Source: Hyalangium versicolor (GTDB lineage: Bacteria > Myxococcota > Myxococcia > Myxococcales > Myxococcaceae). From it: a DNA stretch of 64,000 bases. Position 1 is the stretch's first letter. Each line of letters begins with the position of its first letter. The stretch is from positions 372,001-436,000 of the forward strand of contig NZ_JAHXBF010000002.1 of assembly GCF_020103695.1 (NCBI RefSeq), written 5' to 3'. Below the pieces are notes generated by a model. It did not search any database and was not told the origin of the DNA. It saw only the letters and a list, made by a program, of their open reading frames with translations. The translations under genes were made by a program, and so were the position numbers. This document shows positions 45,172 to 54,213 of this stretch, piece by piece.

Positions 45172-47018
45172 GATCGGGATTCACGCAGGACCAGGTCTAC
45201 CTCTCTGTCACCACGCCCCTGGGCAAGGACGTGCTGCTGCTGCACGGCTTCCAGGGCGAGGAGGCCCTCTCCCAGCCCTTCCACTTCACGCTGGAGCTGC
45301 ACTCCGAGCGGCTCGACGTGGACTTCTCGCGGGTGGTGGGCAAGGGCGCCGCCATCTCCCTGGCCCAGAGAGACGGCAGCGAGCGGTGCTTCCACGGCGT
45401 CATCACCCGCTTCGTCCAGGCCGGCACCTTTGGGGACTTCACCCGGTACATCGCCGAGCTGCGCCCCTGGCTGTGGCTGCTCACCCTCACCCGCGACAGC
45501 CGCATCTTCCAGAGCCAGACGGTGCCGCAAATCCTCGAACAGCTCTTCCGGGATCTGGGCTTCACCGACTTCCGTCTGGCGCTGCGGCGCAGCTACACGC
45601 CGCGCGAGTATTGCGTGCAGCATCAGGAGTCCGCCTTCGACTTCGCCTCCCGGCTCATGGAGGACGAGGGCATCTTCTACTTCTTCGAGCACACGAAGGA
45701 CCGGCACACGCTGGTGCTGGCGGACGACGCGGCGGCGCATGTTCCCTGCCCAGGGCCAGGGGTGGCTCGGGTGCAGGGGCATCAGGACGCGGCGAGGACG
45801 GAGGATGCCGTCACCGGGTGCGAGTTGGAGCAGCAGGTGGTGCCTGGACGCTATGCCCTGGGGGACTACTTCTTCGAGACGCCGTCGACGCGACTCCAGG
45901 CGCGAGTGAGTGGCCCGGAGCCACGCCTCGAGCAGTACGAGTATCCCGGGGCCTTCACCCGCCAGGATCAGGGCGAGCAGCGCGGCCGCATCCGCCTGGA
46001 GGCCCACGAGGCGCTCTCGCGGAAGCTGCGCGGCCAGAGCCACGTGCGCTGGTTCATTCCCGGCTACCGCTTCACCCTCGCCGAGCACGAGCGCTCGGAC
46101 ATCAACGCGGAGTACGTGCTGCGCTGGGTGTCGCACTCGGCCACGGTGGAGGGGTACACCAACAGCTTCGAAGCCTTCCCCACGGCCACGCCCTTCCGTC
46201 CGCCCCGGGTGACGCCCCGGCCGGTAGCCAACGGCGTGCAGAGCGCGCGGGTGGTGGGCAAGCAAGGCGAGGAGATCTGGACGGATGAGTTCGGCAGGGT
46301 GAAGGTTCAATTCCACTGGGATCGCCAGGGCCAGAAGGATGAGCGCAGCTCGTGCTGGATCCGGGTGGCACAGAGCCAGGCTGGCAAGGGCTGGGGGAAC
46401 TTCTTCCTGCCCCACGTGGGCCAGGAGGTGCTCGTCACCTTCCTGGATGGAGATCCGGATCGGCCCATCATCACCGGCTCCGTCTACAACGCCGAGCAGA
46501 AGGTGCCCTACGCACTGCCCGCCTCGCAGACCCGGAGCACCCTGCGCGGCGATGCCTCGGGCGCGGGAGAACCCAATGAGCTGCGCTTCGAGGACAAGAA
46601 GGGCGCGGAGGAGCTCTACCTGCACGCCCGCCGGGACATGAAGGTCTCCGTGGAGCGCAACAGCAAGACGGAGATCCAGGGCAACTACACGCTCCGGGTA
46701 CAGGGCAACCTCACCCTGGACGTGCGGGGATCCATCAACATCCAGGCTGGGAGGAACTTCACCCAGAAGGCGGGAATGTCCCTGAAGAGCTCCGCGCGGA
46801 TGAATCTCACCCAGAAGGCGGGGCTCATCCTGGAGAGTTCGGCGGGGACGCTGCTTCGGCACAAGTCCGACCTCATGATGATGGTCGACGCCCAGACGAT
46901 GATGAGCAACGTCAAGCTCATGCACGCGCTCAAGGCGACACCCCTCATCATCCAGGGGCCGATGATCATGCTCCCGATGGCGGGGCCGCCGCTCCCGCCC
47001 ATGCCGCCCACGGGATAA
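45168..47018 (+). CDS. vgrG: T6SS spike protein VgrG (TssI)
   Basis: A 616-residue VgrG with gp27-like (about 1-370) and gp5-like OB-fold domains. Motifs are LHGFQGEEALSQPFHFTLEL, SAFDFASRLMEDEGIFYFFEH, KVQFHWDRQGQ and WGNFFLPHVGQEVLVTFLDGDPDRPIITGSVYN. A beta-helical stalk of repeats (KTEIQGNYTLRVQGN and so on) follows. The C-terminus is unusual: a Met-rich stretch (DLMMMVDAQTMMSN, LKATPLIIQGPMIMLPMAG) ending PPLPPMPPTG, with no fused enzymatic domain. No PAAR or effector gene follows. A strong terminator comes 2 bases after the stop. Confidence 0.94.
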   Translation: MRSGFTQDQVYLSVTTPLGKDVLLLHGFQGEEALSQPFHFTLELHSERLDVDFSRVVGKGAAISLAQRDGSERCFHGVITRFVQAGTFGDFTRYIAELRPWLWLLTLTRDSRIFQSQTVPQILEQLFRDLGFTDFRLALRRSYTPREYCVQHQESAFDFASRLMEDEGIFYFFEHTKDRHTLVLADDAAAHVPCPGPGVARVQGHQDAARTEDAVTGCELEQQVVPGRYALGDYFFETPSTRLQARVSGPEPRLEQYEYPGAFTRQDQGEQRGRIRLEAHEALSRKLRGQSHVRWFIPGYRFTLAEHERSDINAEYVLRWVSHSATVEGYTNSFEAFPTATPFRPPRVTPRPVANGVQSARVVGKQGEEIWTDEFGRVKVQFHWDRQGQKDERSSCWIRVAQSQAGKGWGNFFLPHVGQEVLVTFLDGDPDRPIITGSVYNAEQKVPYALPASQTRSTLRGDASGAGEPNELRFEDKKGAEELYLHARRDMKVSVERNSKTEIQGNYTLRVQGNLTLDVRGSINIQAGRNFTQKAGMSLKSSARMNLTQKAGLILESSAGTLLRHKSDLMMMVDAQTMMSNVKLMHALKATPLIIQGPMIMLPMAGPPLPPMPPTG

Positions 47019-47019
47019 A

Positions 47020-47053
47020 GGCTCCGCGTCCATCCCCCGACAGACGCGGAGCC
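47020..47053 (+). terminator. Terminator of the T6SS operon
   Basis: GGCTCCGCGTC (47020-47030) pairs perfectly over 11 bases with GACGCGGAGCC (47043-47053) across a 12-base loop, starting right after the vgrG stop. No T run follows. Confidence 0.78.
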
Positions 47054-47229
47054 CCCAAAGGAGAGAGGAACCACGCCTCTCCTGCGAGCAATCCTTTCGA
47101 GATTCGCGCGGGCTCGCCGTGAAGCCTGGGTGAAGATCTGACGGCAACCCTGTCGTGGAGGATGACGACGCGTTTGAAGCACAGCCGTTACAAGACCTCT
47201 CCTTCACCTCCAACAAAGAGTGACAGAAT

Positions 47230-47243
47230 CGCCAAAATTGGCG
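47230..47243. promoter_or_regulatory. Palindrome upstream of the TonB-dependent receptor gene
   Basis: CGCCAA-AA-TTGGCG is an inverted repeat with 6-base arms and a two-base centre, 50 bases before the receptor start. It is the most AT-rich part of the 275-base gap and is a candidate operator; it does not match the Fur box consensus. Confidence 0.45.
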
Positions 47244-47293
47244 CGTAAAGAGACGACCCGTCTGCTCCTCCCTCTCACTCGGATCGAGGGCTC

Positions 47294-50008
47294 ATGGGTC
47301 GCTCCACGCTGGTTTCGGTTCTCATCGCGGTCAGCAGCACTGCCCTGGCTCAGGAGTCCTCGGGCCTTCGCGGGCACCTCAAGGACGCCAAGACGGGTGA
47401 GCCGCTGCTGGTGTGCCCGGTGACGGTGATCGCCGGCGGCAACACGCTGGTCGAAACGGACCTGGAGGGGAACTACGAGCTGCCGCTGCCGCCAGGCACG
47501 TATGACGTGCGCTTCTGGTGCGACCAGTACGAGGGCGTGGACGTGAAGGGCGTGAAGATCGCCCAGGGCTTCGTGCAGCGCGATCTCGCGCTCAAGCCGG
47601 TGGAGGGCTCGTTCGTCGAAGAGGTGGTGGTCATCGGCAAGGTGGACACCAAGAGTGAGAGCGGCCTGCTGCTCCAGCGGAAGATGGCGAACACCGTGCA
47701 GGACTCGATCGGCAGCGAGCAGATCTCCCGCTCGCCAGATTCGAATGCGGGGGACGCGGTCAAGCGCGTGACTTCCGCCACGGTGGTGGGCCGCAACGTC
47801 TACCTGCGTGGCCTGGGCGGGCGCTATGCCGCCACCACCGTCAATGGGGTGGCACTCCCCAGCACGGACCCGGATGGGCACCAGGCGCCGCTCGATCTGT
47901 TCCCCAACTCGCTCCTGTCCACGCTGACGGTGCAGAAGACCTATTCGCCGGAGCTGGGCGGCGCCTTCGCGGGCGGTGTGCTCGGCATCGAAACCAACTC
48001 CTATCCCGCGGAGTTCCAGGCTCACATCAAACTGTCCCTGGGAGCCAACAGCCAGTCCACCTTCCACTCGCGCCGCAGCTATGAGGGCGGGAGCCTGGAC
48101 CTGCTGGGCATCGACGACGGCAGTCGCGGGCTGCCCAACAGCGTCCCCAGCGACAGGCCGCTCACCCTGAGCGATCCCCAGGCCGAGAAGGTGAGCGAGA
48201 GCTTCAACAACGTCTGGAGCAGCAACAAGACCGGGGGTCTGCCCAACGGCAGCCTGAACGTGTCCGTGGGCAACACCCACCAGTGGAGCCAGGGACGCGC
48301 CTTCGGCTACCTCGCCAGCGCGACGTTCTCCCGGGGTGCCTCGTCGACCAACGCCGACGTCCAGACGTTCCGCATCGACGGCGAGGAGCTGCACCTCAAG
48401 GATCAATACAGCTCCGAGTACGGCGCCACGAGCACGAACATGGGAGCGCTGTTCAACGCCGGCTACCAGCTGGATCCCATGAACGATGTGAGCGTGCTGG
48501 CGCTCTTCAGCCGCTCGGCGGAGGACTCCGCGCAGTGGCTGCAAGGGAGCTCCGACACGGATGGCGCCTTGTTCGACTCCACGCGCTTGAAGTTCTCCGA
48601 GCGGATGTTGAGCTTCAACCAACTTCGGGGCACGCACCGCTTCGGCTCGGACGGCGCCACCGTGCTGCGCTGGCAGGGCAACGTGTCCGTGACGAACGCC
48701 GAGGAACCCGACACCCGAGACCTGTTGTACCTGGTGGATGAGGGGGTGCGGCGCTTCCGCCAGGCGGCCAACAGCGGGGAGCGCTTCTTCTCCCACCTGG
48801 AGGACACCAGCGGTGGCGCCACCGCATCCTTGAGCTTCGCCGCGGGGCCGCTGGAGTTCAAAGTAGGCGGCGCGGCGCAGCTGTCCAAGCGCTCCTTCGA
48901 TGCTCGACGCTTCGCCTTCCTGTTTGTCGGTGACGACCCAGCCCTGCTGGGGCTGCCCGCAGAGGAGATGCTCTCGCCGGAGAACATCGGCCCCGCGTTC
49001 CTCGCCGAGGAGCGCACCTTCCTCACCGACCGCTACGATGGGCAGCAGGCTCTCTATGCCGGCTTCGTGGACGCGGAGATGCCGCTGTCCAATCGCCTGC
49101 GCGTAACGGCGGGGGTGAGGCTGGAGGCCTTCTCGCAGAAGCTGGAGTCCGGCAGCCCCTTCGCCCACGGGCAGCCGCCTGCGTCCACGGATCGCTCCAC
49201 CGTCAACCCGCTGCCCGCGATGAACGCGGTCTTCGCACTGACGGAGAAGGCGAACCTTCGCACCGGCTACAGCTTCACGGTGGCGCGGCCCCAGTTCCGG
49301 GAGGTCGCCCCCTTCCTTTATTACGACGCCATCCGCCGCCGCAGCGTGAGCGGGAACCCGGACCTGGTCTCCTCGCGCATCCACAATGTGGACCTTCGGT
49401 GGGAGTGGTTCCCCACCGAGTACGAGGTCTTCTCCGTGGGCGGCTTCTACAAGCGCTTCCTGGATCCCATCGAGCAGGTGGTGGTGAGCTCCAACCAGGG
49501 CGACCTGGGCTACCGGAACGCGGAGCGGGCGGATGCGCTGGGGTTCGAGTTGGAGGGGCGGGCCTCACTGGGCCGCCTGAGCCAGGCGCTGAGCCCCCTG
49601 CGCGTGGGCGCCAACCTGAGCCTCATCTCCTCACGCGTGAGCCTGGGCAGCCAGCAACAGGTCAGCACCAGCCAGCGCCGCCCGCTGCAGGGCCAATCCC
49701 CCTACGTGGCCAACGTGAACGTCACCTATACGCAGGACGGCTGGGGCACCGAGCTCTCTCTGCTCTACAACGTCTTCGGCCGACGGATCTCCGAGGTGGG
49801 TTTCAACCGGCTGCCGGACACCTACGAGCAGCCGTTCCACCGAGTGGACGTGTCACTCACCCAGAAGCTCTCGTCGAAGCTTCGCCTGAAGCTGACGGGT
49901 GCCAACCTGCTCAACCAATCCACCGTCTTCCAGCAGATGGACGAGGAAGTGTTCCACTACCACCCGGGCGTCACCGTCACGGCGCAGATGGAGTGGACGC
50001 CGTTCTGA
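47294..50008 (+). CDS. TonB-dependent outer membrane receptor with carboxypeptidase-regulatory-like N-terminus
   Basis: A 904-residue receptor. After a signal peptide (LVSVLIAVSSTALA) comes a CarboxypepD_reg-like domain (about 25-105; GLRGHLKDAKTGEPLLVCPV and TDLEGNYELPLPPGTYDVRF), a TonB box-like region (EEVVVIGK), a plug with NVYLRGLGGRYAATTVNGV, and a large beta-barrel that ends in the strand HPGVTVTAQMEWTPF with terminal Phe. The domain order resembles SusC/Oar-like receptors of myxobacteria, though a SusC identity is not claimed. A lipoprotein gene follows 42 bases downstream, probably its partner. The energising ExbB-ExbD-TonB genes are in the window at 54.7-56.7 kb. Confidence 0.9.
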   Translation: MGRSTLVSVLIAVSSTALAQESSGLRGHLKDAKTGEPLLVCPVTVIAGGNTLVETDLEGNYELPLPPGTYDVRFWCDQYEGVDVKGVKIAQGFVQRDLALKPVEGSFVEEVVVIGKVDTKSESGLLLQRKMANTVQDSIGSEQISRSPDSNAGDAVKRVTSATVVGRNVYLRGLGGRYAATTVNGVALPSTDPDGHQAPLDLFPNSLLSTLTVQKTYSPELGGAFAGGVLGIETNSYPAEFQAHIKLSLGANSQSTFHSRRSYEGGSLDLLGIDDGSRGLPNSVPSDRPLTLSDPQAEKVSESFNNVWSSNKTGGLPNGSLNVSVGNTHQWSQGRAFGYLASATFSRGASSTNADVQTFRIDGEELHLKDQYSSEYGATSTNMGALFNAGYQLDPMNDVSVLALFSRSAEDSAQWLQGSSDTDGALFDSTRLKFSERMLSFNQLRGTHRFGSDGATVLRWQGNVSVTNAEEPDTRDLLYLVDEGVRRFRQAANSGERFFSHLEDTSGGATASLSFAAGPLEFKVGGAAQLSKRSFDARRFAFLFVGDDPALLGLPAEEMLSPENIGPAFLAEERTFLTDRYDGQQALYAGFVDAEMPLSNRLRVTAGVRLEAFSQKLESGSPFAHGQPPASTDRSTVNPLPAMNAVFALTEKANLRTGYSFTVARPQFREVAPFLYYDAIRRRSVSGNPDLVSSRIHNVDLRWEWFPTEYEVFSVGGFYKRFLDPIEQVVVSSNQGDLGYRNAERADALGFELEGRASLGRLSQALSPLRVGANLSLISSRVSLGSQQQVSTSQRRPLQGQSPYVANVNVTYTQDGWGTELSLLYNVFGRRISEVGFNRLPDTYEQPFHRVDVSLTQKLSSKLRLKLTGANLLNQSTVFQQMDEEVFHYHPGVTVTAQMEWTPF

Positions 50009-50050
50009 GCCCCTTTCACCCCGCAGTATTCCCGACCCAATGGAGCAATC

Positions 50051-51397
50051 ATGAGATCGATGCGGATCTGGGCCTGTGTGTGCGCGCTGTCGGCGCTCGC
50101 TGCCTGTGGCGATGACGAGAAGAAGGACGAGACTCCCACCCCTCCCACCGTCGACAAGTGCGAGGCGGGCCAGGATGTCTGTGAGGTCTCCCAGAACATC
50201 ACCTCCGACACCACCTGGACGAAGGACCACACCTACCTGCTCAAGGCGAATGTGTTCGTGAAGGACGCGACGCTGAAGATCGAGGCGGGCACGGTCATCA
50301 AGGGCAGCTACAACACCTCGCTGGCCATCACCACCTCCGCGAAGATCGACGCGCAGGGCACGGCGGCGGCGCCCATCGTGTTCACCAGCGTGGTCGACAC
50401 GGGCTCGCGCCAGGCGGGCAACTGGGGTGGCGTCGTTCTGCTGGGCAAGGCGCCCATCAACGTGCAGGGCGGCGTGGACAACATCGAGGGCTACCCGGAG
50501 AGCGCGGACACCCAATACGGCGGTAGTGACGCCGCGCACAACTGCGGCACCATCAAGTACACCCGCATCGAGTTCGCTGGCTTCCGGCTGGGCGGCAACA
50601 ACGAGCTGAACGGCCTGACGATGGGTGGCTGCGGCACCGCGACGACCATCGACTACGTGCAGGTCCACCGGGGCCTGGACGACGGGGTCGAGGTGTTTGG
50701 CGGGACGGTGAACATCAAGCACGTCGTCATCACCCTGCCGGACGATGACGGCCTGGACTGGGATCAGGGGTGGACGGGCAAGGCACAGTTCGTGGTGATC
50801 CAGCAGAACCGGCTGGTGGGCAATAACGGCATCGAGGCGGACAACAGCGCGGCCTCTCCGAACGCGACGCCTCGCTCGAACCCCACGGTGTGGAACCTGA
50901 CGCTCGTGGGCTCGGATCAGCCCAAGGGCAACGCGGCGCAGACCCAGGGCGGGATCATCCTCCGCGCGGGCACCGCGGGCAGCATCAACAACGGCATCGT
51001 CGCCTACTTCAACGACTTCGCCCTGGACGTCTCCGCGTCCGAGTCCATCGCGCAGGCCAACTCGGGCAACATCACGGTGAAGAACACCACCTTCTGGTCC
51101 ACCAAGGTGGCTTACGACGCGACCAACTTCTTCGTGAAGTCCGCCGCCACCGACGGCAGCGACTTCAGCGAGTGGGCGAAGTTCGGCCCGGACGCCGAGG
51201 CCAGCAACACCATGGCGGATCCGAAGCTGAGCAAGGCCGTCTACAAGGCTGGCACTGCGCCGAGCTTCAAGCCTGACGCGAGCCTCGTGGGCGGCACGCC
51301 GCCTGGGGATGGCTTCTTCGACACCAGCGCGACCTTCCGGGGCGCGGTGGGCGACGTCAACTGGCTGGACGGTTGGACGGCCTTCCCGGAGAGCTGA
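50051..51397 (+). CDS. Surface lipoprotein with parallel beta-helix-like repeats
   Basis: A 448-residue lipoprotein (lipobox LAAC, Cys19 in SALAACGDDE) with a Lys/Asp/Glu/Pro-rich tether and then repeated short strands with Asn, Gly and Thr turns, as in right-handed beta-helices (TLKIEAGTVIKGSYN, IVFTSVVDTGSRQ, GVEVFGGTVNIKHVV, NTTFWSTKVAYDA). No catalytic residues can be named. Cysteines are few after the leader. It is coupled in position to the TonB-dependent receptor, so it may bind or process the receptor's ligand at the surface. The operon ends in a hairpin 28 bases beyond the stop. Confidence 0.82.
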   Translation: MRSMRIWACVCALSALAACGDDEKKDETPTPPTVDKCEAGQDVCEVSQNITSDTTWTKDHTYLLKANVFVKDATLKIEAGTVIKGSYNTSLAITTSAKIDAQGTAAAPIVFTSVVDTGSRQAGNWGGVVLLGKAPINVQGGVDNIEGYPESADTQYGGSDAAHNCGTIKYTRIEFAGFRLGGNNELNGLTMGGCGTATTIDYVQVHRGLDDGVEVFGGTVNIKHVVITLPDDDGLDWDQGWTGKAQFVVIQQNRLVGNNGIEADNSAASPNATPRSNPTVWNLTLVGSDQPKGNAAQTQGGIILRAGTAGSINNGIVAYFNDFALDVSASESIAQANSGNITVKNTTFWSTKVAYDATNFFVKSAATDGSDFSEWAKFGPDAEASNTMADPKLSKAVYKAGTAPSFKPDASLVGGTPPGDGFFDTSATFRGAVGDVNWLDGWTAFPES

Positions 51398-51424
51398 GGC
51401 ACTGACGCATTGGGCGCGGGGATG

Positions 51425-51468
51425 CCGCGTGCTCCGGCCATGTCGGCCACGGGTTCCGGAGCATGCGG
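51425..51468 (+). terminator. Terminator of the TonB receptor operon
   Basis: CCGCGTGCTCCGG (51425-51437) and CCGGAGCATGCGG (51456-51468) form a 13-base stem with one G-T type mismatch, separated by an 18-base loop, just after the lipoprotein stop. Confidence 0.65.
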
Positions 51469-51574
51469 CGGCGCGCGGATTGTCACACCAGCGTGACGCC
51501 CTCTCTTCCTCAAAGAAGAACTGTCACGCAGTGTTCAACTCAGACACGTCCGAGCGCGTTGCAGGATCGCCACC

Positions 51575-52906
51575 ATGCGTCTCCGCCCCAGCCTCACCCC
51601 TCCTGCCCGCGACGCGAGGCTTCGCAGCGCTCCTGCCATCTCTCCCAGCGAGCGCCAGCGCGTCCCCTCGGGGCTGCAACGAGCGCCTGAACAAGCGGTG
51701 AATTTCATCGCCTCCTTCGAGGCCCGGCTCGATCTGCCTCCGGAGCGTCTGCGCGAGAAGGAGACGCTCATGCGCGAGAACGTCTCGGCCTTCTTCCGGA
51801 TGATGCCGGCCCTGTTCCACGACGACCTGCGCGGCCCCTACGCCTCCGCCTCCCAGCTGCTGGACCGCCCGGCCCCTCGCATCCTGGTGGGAGGAGATAC
51901 CCACATCCAGAACTTCGGCACCCTGCGGGGCCCTGACGGCAGCACGGTGTGGGGGCTCAATGACTTCGACCAGGCCGGGCTGGGCTCGCCCGAAGCGGAC
52001 CTGACGCGGCTGGCCACCAGCGCGGTGCTCATGGCCCGTGAGGCCGGACTGAGCGCCAAGGAGCAAACGGAACTCGTCTCGGTGCTCGGAAAGGCCTACT
52101 TCGGTGAGCTCGATCGGCTGGCGGAGAAGGGCTCCTCCCCTGGCGCCTTCCTCACGAAGAAGGAGGCCCAAGGCAAGGTGGATGACCTCATCGGCGAAGC
52201 GCGGGACGCCTCGTCCGAGAAGCTGCTGGAGAAGTACGTCCGGCTCGATGAGAAGGAGGGGCCTCACTTCCGGAAGACGGACACACTGCGGCCCGTGCCT
52301 TCCTCGGTTCGCAAGGATCTCAAGGCGGCGCTCGAGACGTATGAAGCAGGCCTGCGAGGCACGCAGGCGGTGGCTCGGCCACTGAAGGTGCTGGATCAGG
52401 CACAACGGCTGGATGCTGGTGGCAGCAGCTACGGGCTGGGGCGCTATTACGTACTCGTCGAGGCGGCCCGGCCGAAGGATCCTCCCGTGCTGCTGGAGCT
52501 GAAGGAGTTGCTGGCTCCCAGCATCGCGGAGCCGCCTGTGCCCGCCAATGGATCCGCAGCGGTAGACGCGCAGAAGCAACTCGGGGGGTTTGCCAGTCCG
52601 CTCACGGGCGCCACCCGAATGGGCGGCCGGGCCTTCCTCGTGCGCGAAGTAGAGCCCGAGAAGGCGAAGCTGGCAGATGATGCCCTCAACGGGAAGAAGG
52701 AGTTGGCCTCCGCCTTCGAGCAGGCTGCGCGAGTGCTCGCACGAGCCCATGGCGCCACCCCCCAGCAGGTGGCCCTGCTCGAAAAGTGGGTGGGAGACGA
52801 CGCCCAGCAGGCGACGCGACAGCTGGCCACCTTCGCTCAGAGCTACGCGACACAGACCCAGGCAGACTGGCAGGCGTTTCGCGCCAAGAGCCCTGAGTCG
52901 CCGTGA
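51575..52906 (+). CDS. DUF2252 family protein
   Basis: A 443-residue protein with the DUF2252 signature: GGDTHIQNFGTLRGPDG at 106-122 and WGLNDFDQAGLGSPEADLTRLA at about 126-147, which resembles the nucleotide-binding/catalytic acid segments of kinase-like phosphotransferases (His110, Asn113, Asp130, Asp132). A substrate is not known. No signal peptide is obvious despite the basic start. The following genes lie on the same strand with gaps of 90 and 77 bases. The 177-base gap upstream contains a GTCAC-6-GTGAC inverted repeat at 51482-51497. Confidence 0.8.
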   Translation: MRLRPSLTPPARDARLRSAPAISPSERQRVPSGLQRAPEQAVNFIASFEARLDLPPERLREKETLMRENVSAFFRMMPALFHDDLRGPYASASQLLDRPAPRILVGGDTHIQNFGTLRGPDGSTVWGLNDFDQAGLGSPEADLTRLATSAVLMAREAGLSAKEQTELVSVLGKAYFGELDRLAEKGSSPGAFLTKKEAQGKVDDLIGEARDASSEKLLEKYVRLDEKEGPHFRKTDTLRPVPSSVRKDLKAALETYEAGLRGTQAVARPLKVLDQAQRLDAGGSSYGLGRYYVLVEAARPKDPPVLLELKELLAPSIAEPPVPANGSAAVDAQKQLGGFASPLTGATRMGGRAFLVREVEPEKAKLADDALNGKKELASAFEQAARVLARAHGATPQQVALLEKWVGDDAQQATRQLATFAQSYATQTQADWQAFRAKSPESP

Positions 52907-52996
52907 GCCAACCCCAGGCCTCCTCGCTCCCTCACAACTCCACCCCACTGCCTCCATAAAAGGAGGGCCATCCACGGCCCGGGGAGCGACACGCCG

Positions 52997-53560
52997 GTGC
53001 CAACGGAACACATCGAACAGGACGACAGCGGCCGTGTGATCGAGCGCTTCTTCCTGGACGACGAGGGTCGCCTGGAGGGCACAGCCACCACCTATGACGA
53101 GGAGGGACGGCGCGTCCAGGAGTCGCACTGGCGAGCAGGCACGCTGCATGGCCCCATGAGCATCTACGCCCCTGATGGACAGGTGCTGCAGAGAGTCATG
53201 TTCGAGGCGGGCCAACTCCAAGGGCCAGCGGAGCTCCAGGATGAGCAGGGGCATCTGCGCATGAAGTTCGCCTTCCACGAGGGCAAGCTGGATGGCGAGC
53301 TGCACGCCTGGCAGGACGACCAACCCCTGGTGAAGCACGTGCTGGCAGCAGGAGAGCCCGAGGGCCCGCTCGAACTCTACGAAGAGGGCAGGCTGACCCA
53401 GCGGGTACTCTTCCACCAGGGACGGCCTGTCGAGCAACCATCCGAGACTCCCGGGCGGCAGCCCTCTGAGGCCATGGCCGCGACAGAGGGGGAGCAGCAG
53501 GCCCCAGAGCAGCTCCCCTCCTGGCTGCACGGCTGGCTTCATGGGGGCGGCGGCTCTTGA
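52997..53560 (+). CDS. MORN-like repeat protein
   Basis: A 187-residue soluble protein made of short, regular repeats of the toxin-antitoxin/MORN_2 type, each about 22 residues: GRVIERFFLDDEGRLEG, GRRVQESHWRAGTLHGP, GQVLQRVMFEAGQLQGP, LRMKFAFHEGKLDGE, LVKHVLAAGEPEGP and LTQRVLFHQGRPV. Such repeats fold as beta strands and occur in proteins with many unrelated roles. The acidic C-terminal tail ends LPSWLHGWLHGGGGS. It starts at a GTG with a GGGGAGC site. Function is not clear. Confidence 0.7.
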   Translation: MPTEHIEQDDSGRVIERFFLDDEGRLEGTATTYDEEGRRVQESHWRAGTLHGPMSIYAPDGQVLQRVMFEAGQLQGPAELQDEQGHLRMKFAFHEGKLDGELHAWQDDQPLVKHVLAAGEPEGPLELYEEGRLTQRVLFHQGRPVEQPSETPGRQPSEAMAATEGEQQAPEQLPSWLHGWLHGGGGS

Positions 53561-53637
53561 AGCCATCACACGGGGGGAGTTGGGCACTCCAACCCCTGGA
53601 GATGCCCTCCCCTGCTGTTCCTCCAAGGAGACACACC

Positions 53638-54141
53638 ATGAATCGGATGCTGTCCGTGGCGGTGGCCGCCGTCGTAGCCCTGGGATTCGGAACCACGGCA
53701 CGCGCTGAATCCACCTCCCTCGTCATCACCCGTAAAGACAGCCCCCAGGTGCTGACCCTGGGCGGCGGCCCCGAGGGAAAGGACGGCGCAGCGGTCGTGC
53801 TGTCACCCAACCAGGCGTTGCCCGGCCAGAACTTCTCGCTCGAGCCGGTAGGGAAGCCGGAGGATCAGACGTTCAACATCGTCTCTTCCCTCAACAAGCT
53901 GTGCGTGGACGTCAAGGGTGGAAGCACCGAGGACGGAGCCGAGATCATCCAGAAGCAGTGCAATGGAGCCACCTGCCAGGTGTTCCGCGTGAGCGACCGG
54001 GGCCCTGATGGCCATCGGGAGCTCCGCAACGAACTCAGCGGGAAGTGCATGGCGGTAGGCAAGGACTTCGCACTCGTCCAGGTCACATGCAACGGAAAGG
54101 ATGATCAGCGCTTCCGGATCAGCCCTCCTCGCAAGAATTGA
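53638..54141 (+). CDS. Secreted ricin-type lectin-like protein
   Basis: A 167-residue protein with a signal peptide (MNRMLSVAVAAVVALGFGTTARA) and one beta-trefoil-like domain. LCVDVKGGSTEDGAEIIQKQCNG, CQVFRVSD, GKCMAVGKDFALVQVTCNGKDDQRFRI show the ricin B pattern: LC.DV...G..(I)...C....QF. There is no attached catalytic domain. A sugar-binding role on the surface or in the surroundings is likely. A strong AAGGAG site precedes ATG. The Cys-rich small lipoprotein gene follows. Confidence 0.72.
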   Translation: MNRMLSVAVAAVVALGFGTTARAESTSLVITRKDSPQVLTLGGGPEGKDGAAVVLSPNQALPGQNFSLEPVGKPEDQTFNIVSSLNKLCVDVKGGSTEDGAEIIQKQCNGATCQVFRVSDRGPDGHRELRNELSGKCMAVGKDFALVQVTCNGKDDQRFRISPPRKN

Positions 54142-54213
54142 GGCACCGCCGTCACATCCGCGAAGTCATCTGTCTTCCAAGGCACTGACTCGATGTCTCG
54201 GAGGATTTCACGG

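Noticed and set aside
47130..47160. Possible PHO box (CTGACGG...CTGTCG) before the TonB receptor
   Set aside because: The repeat spacing is off by one and the match to the consensus is partial.
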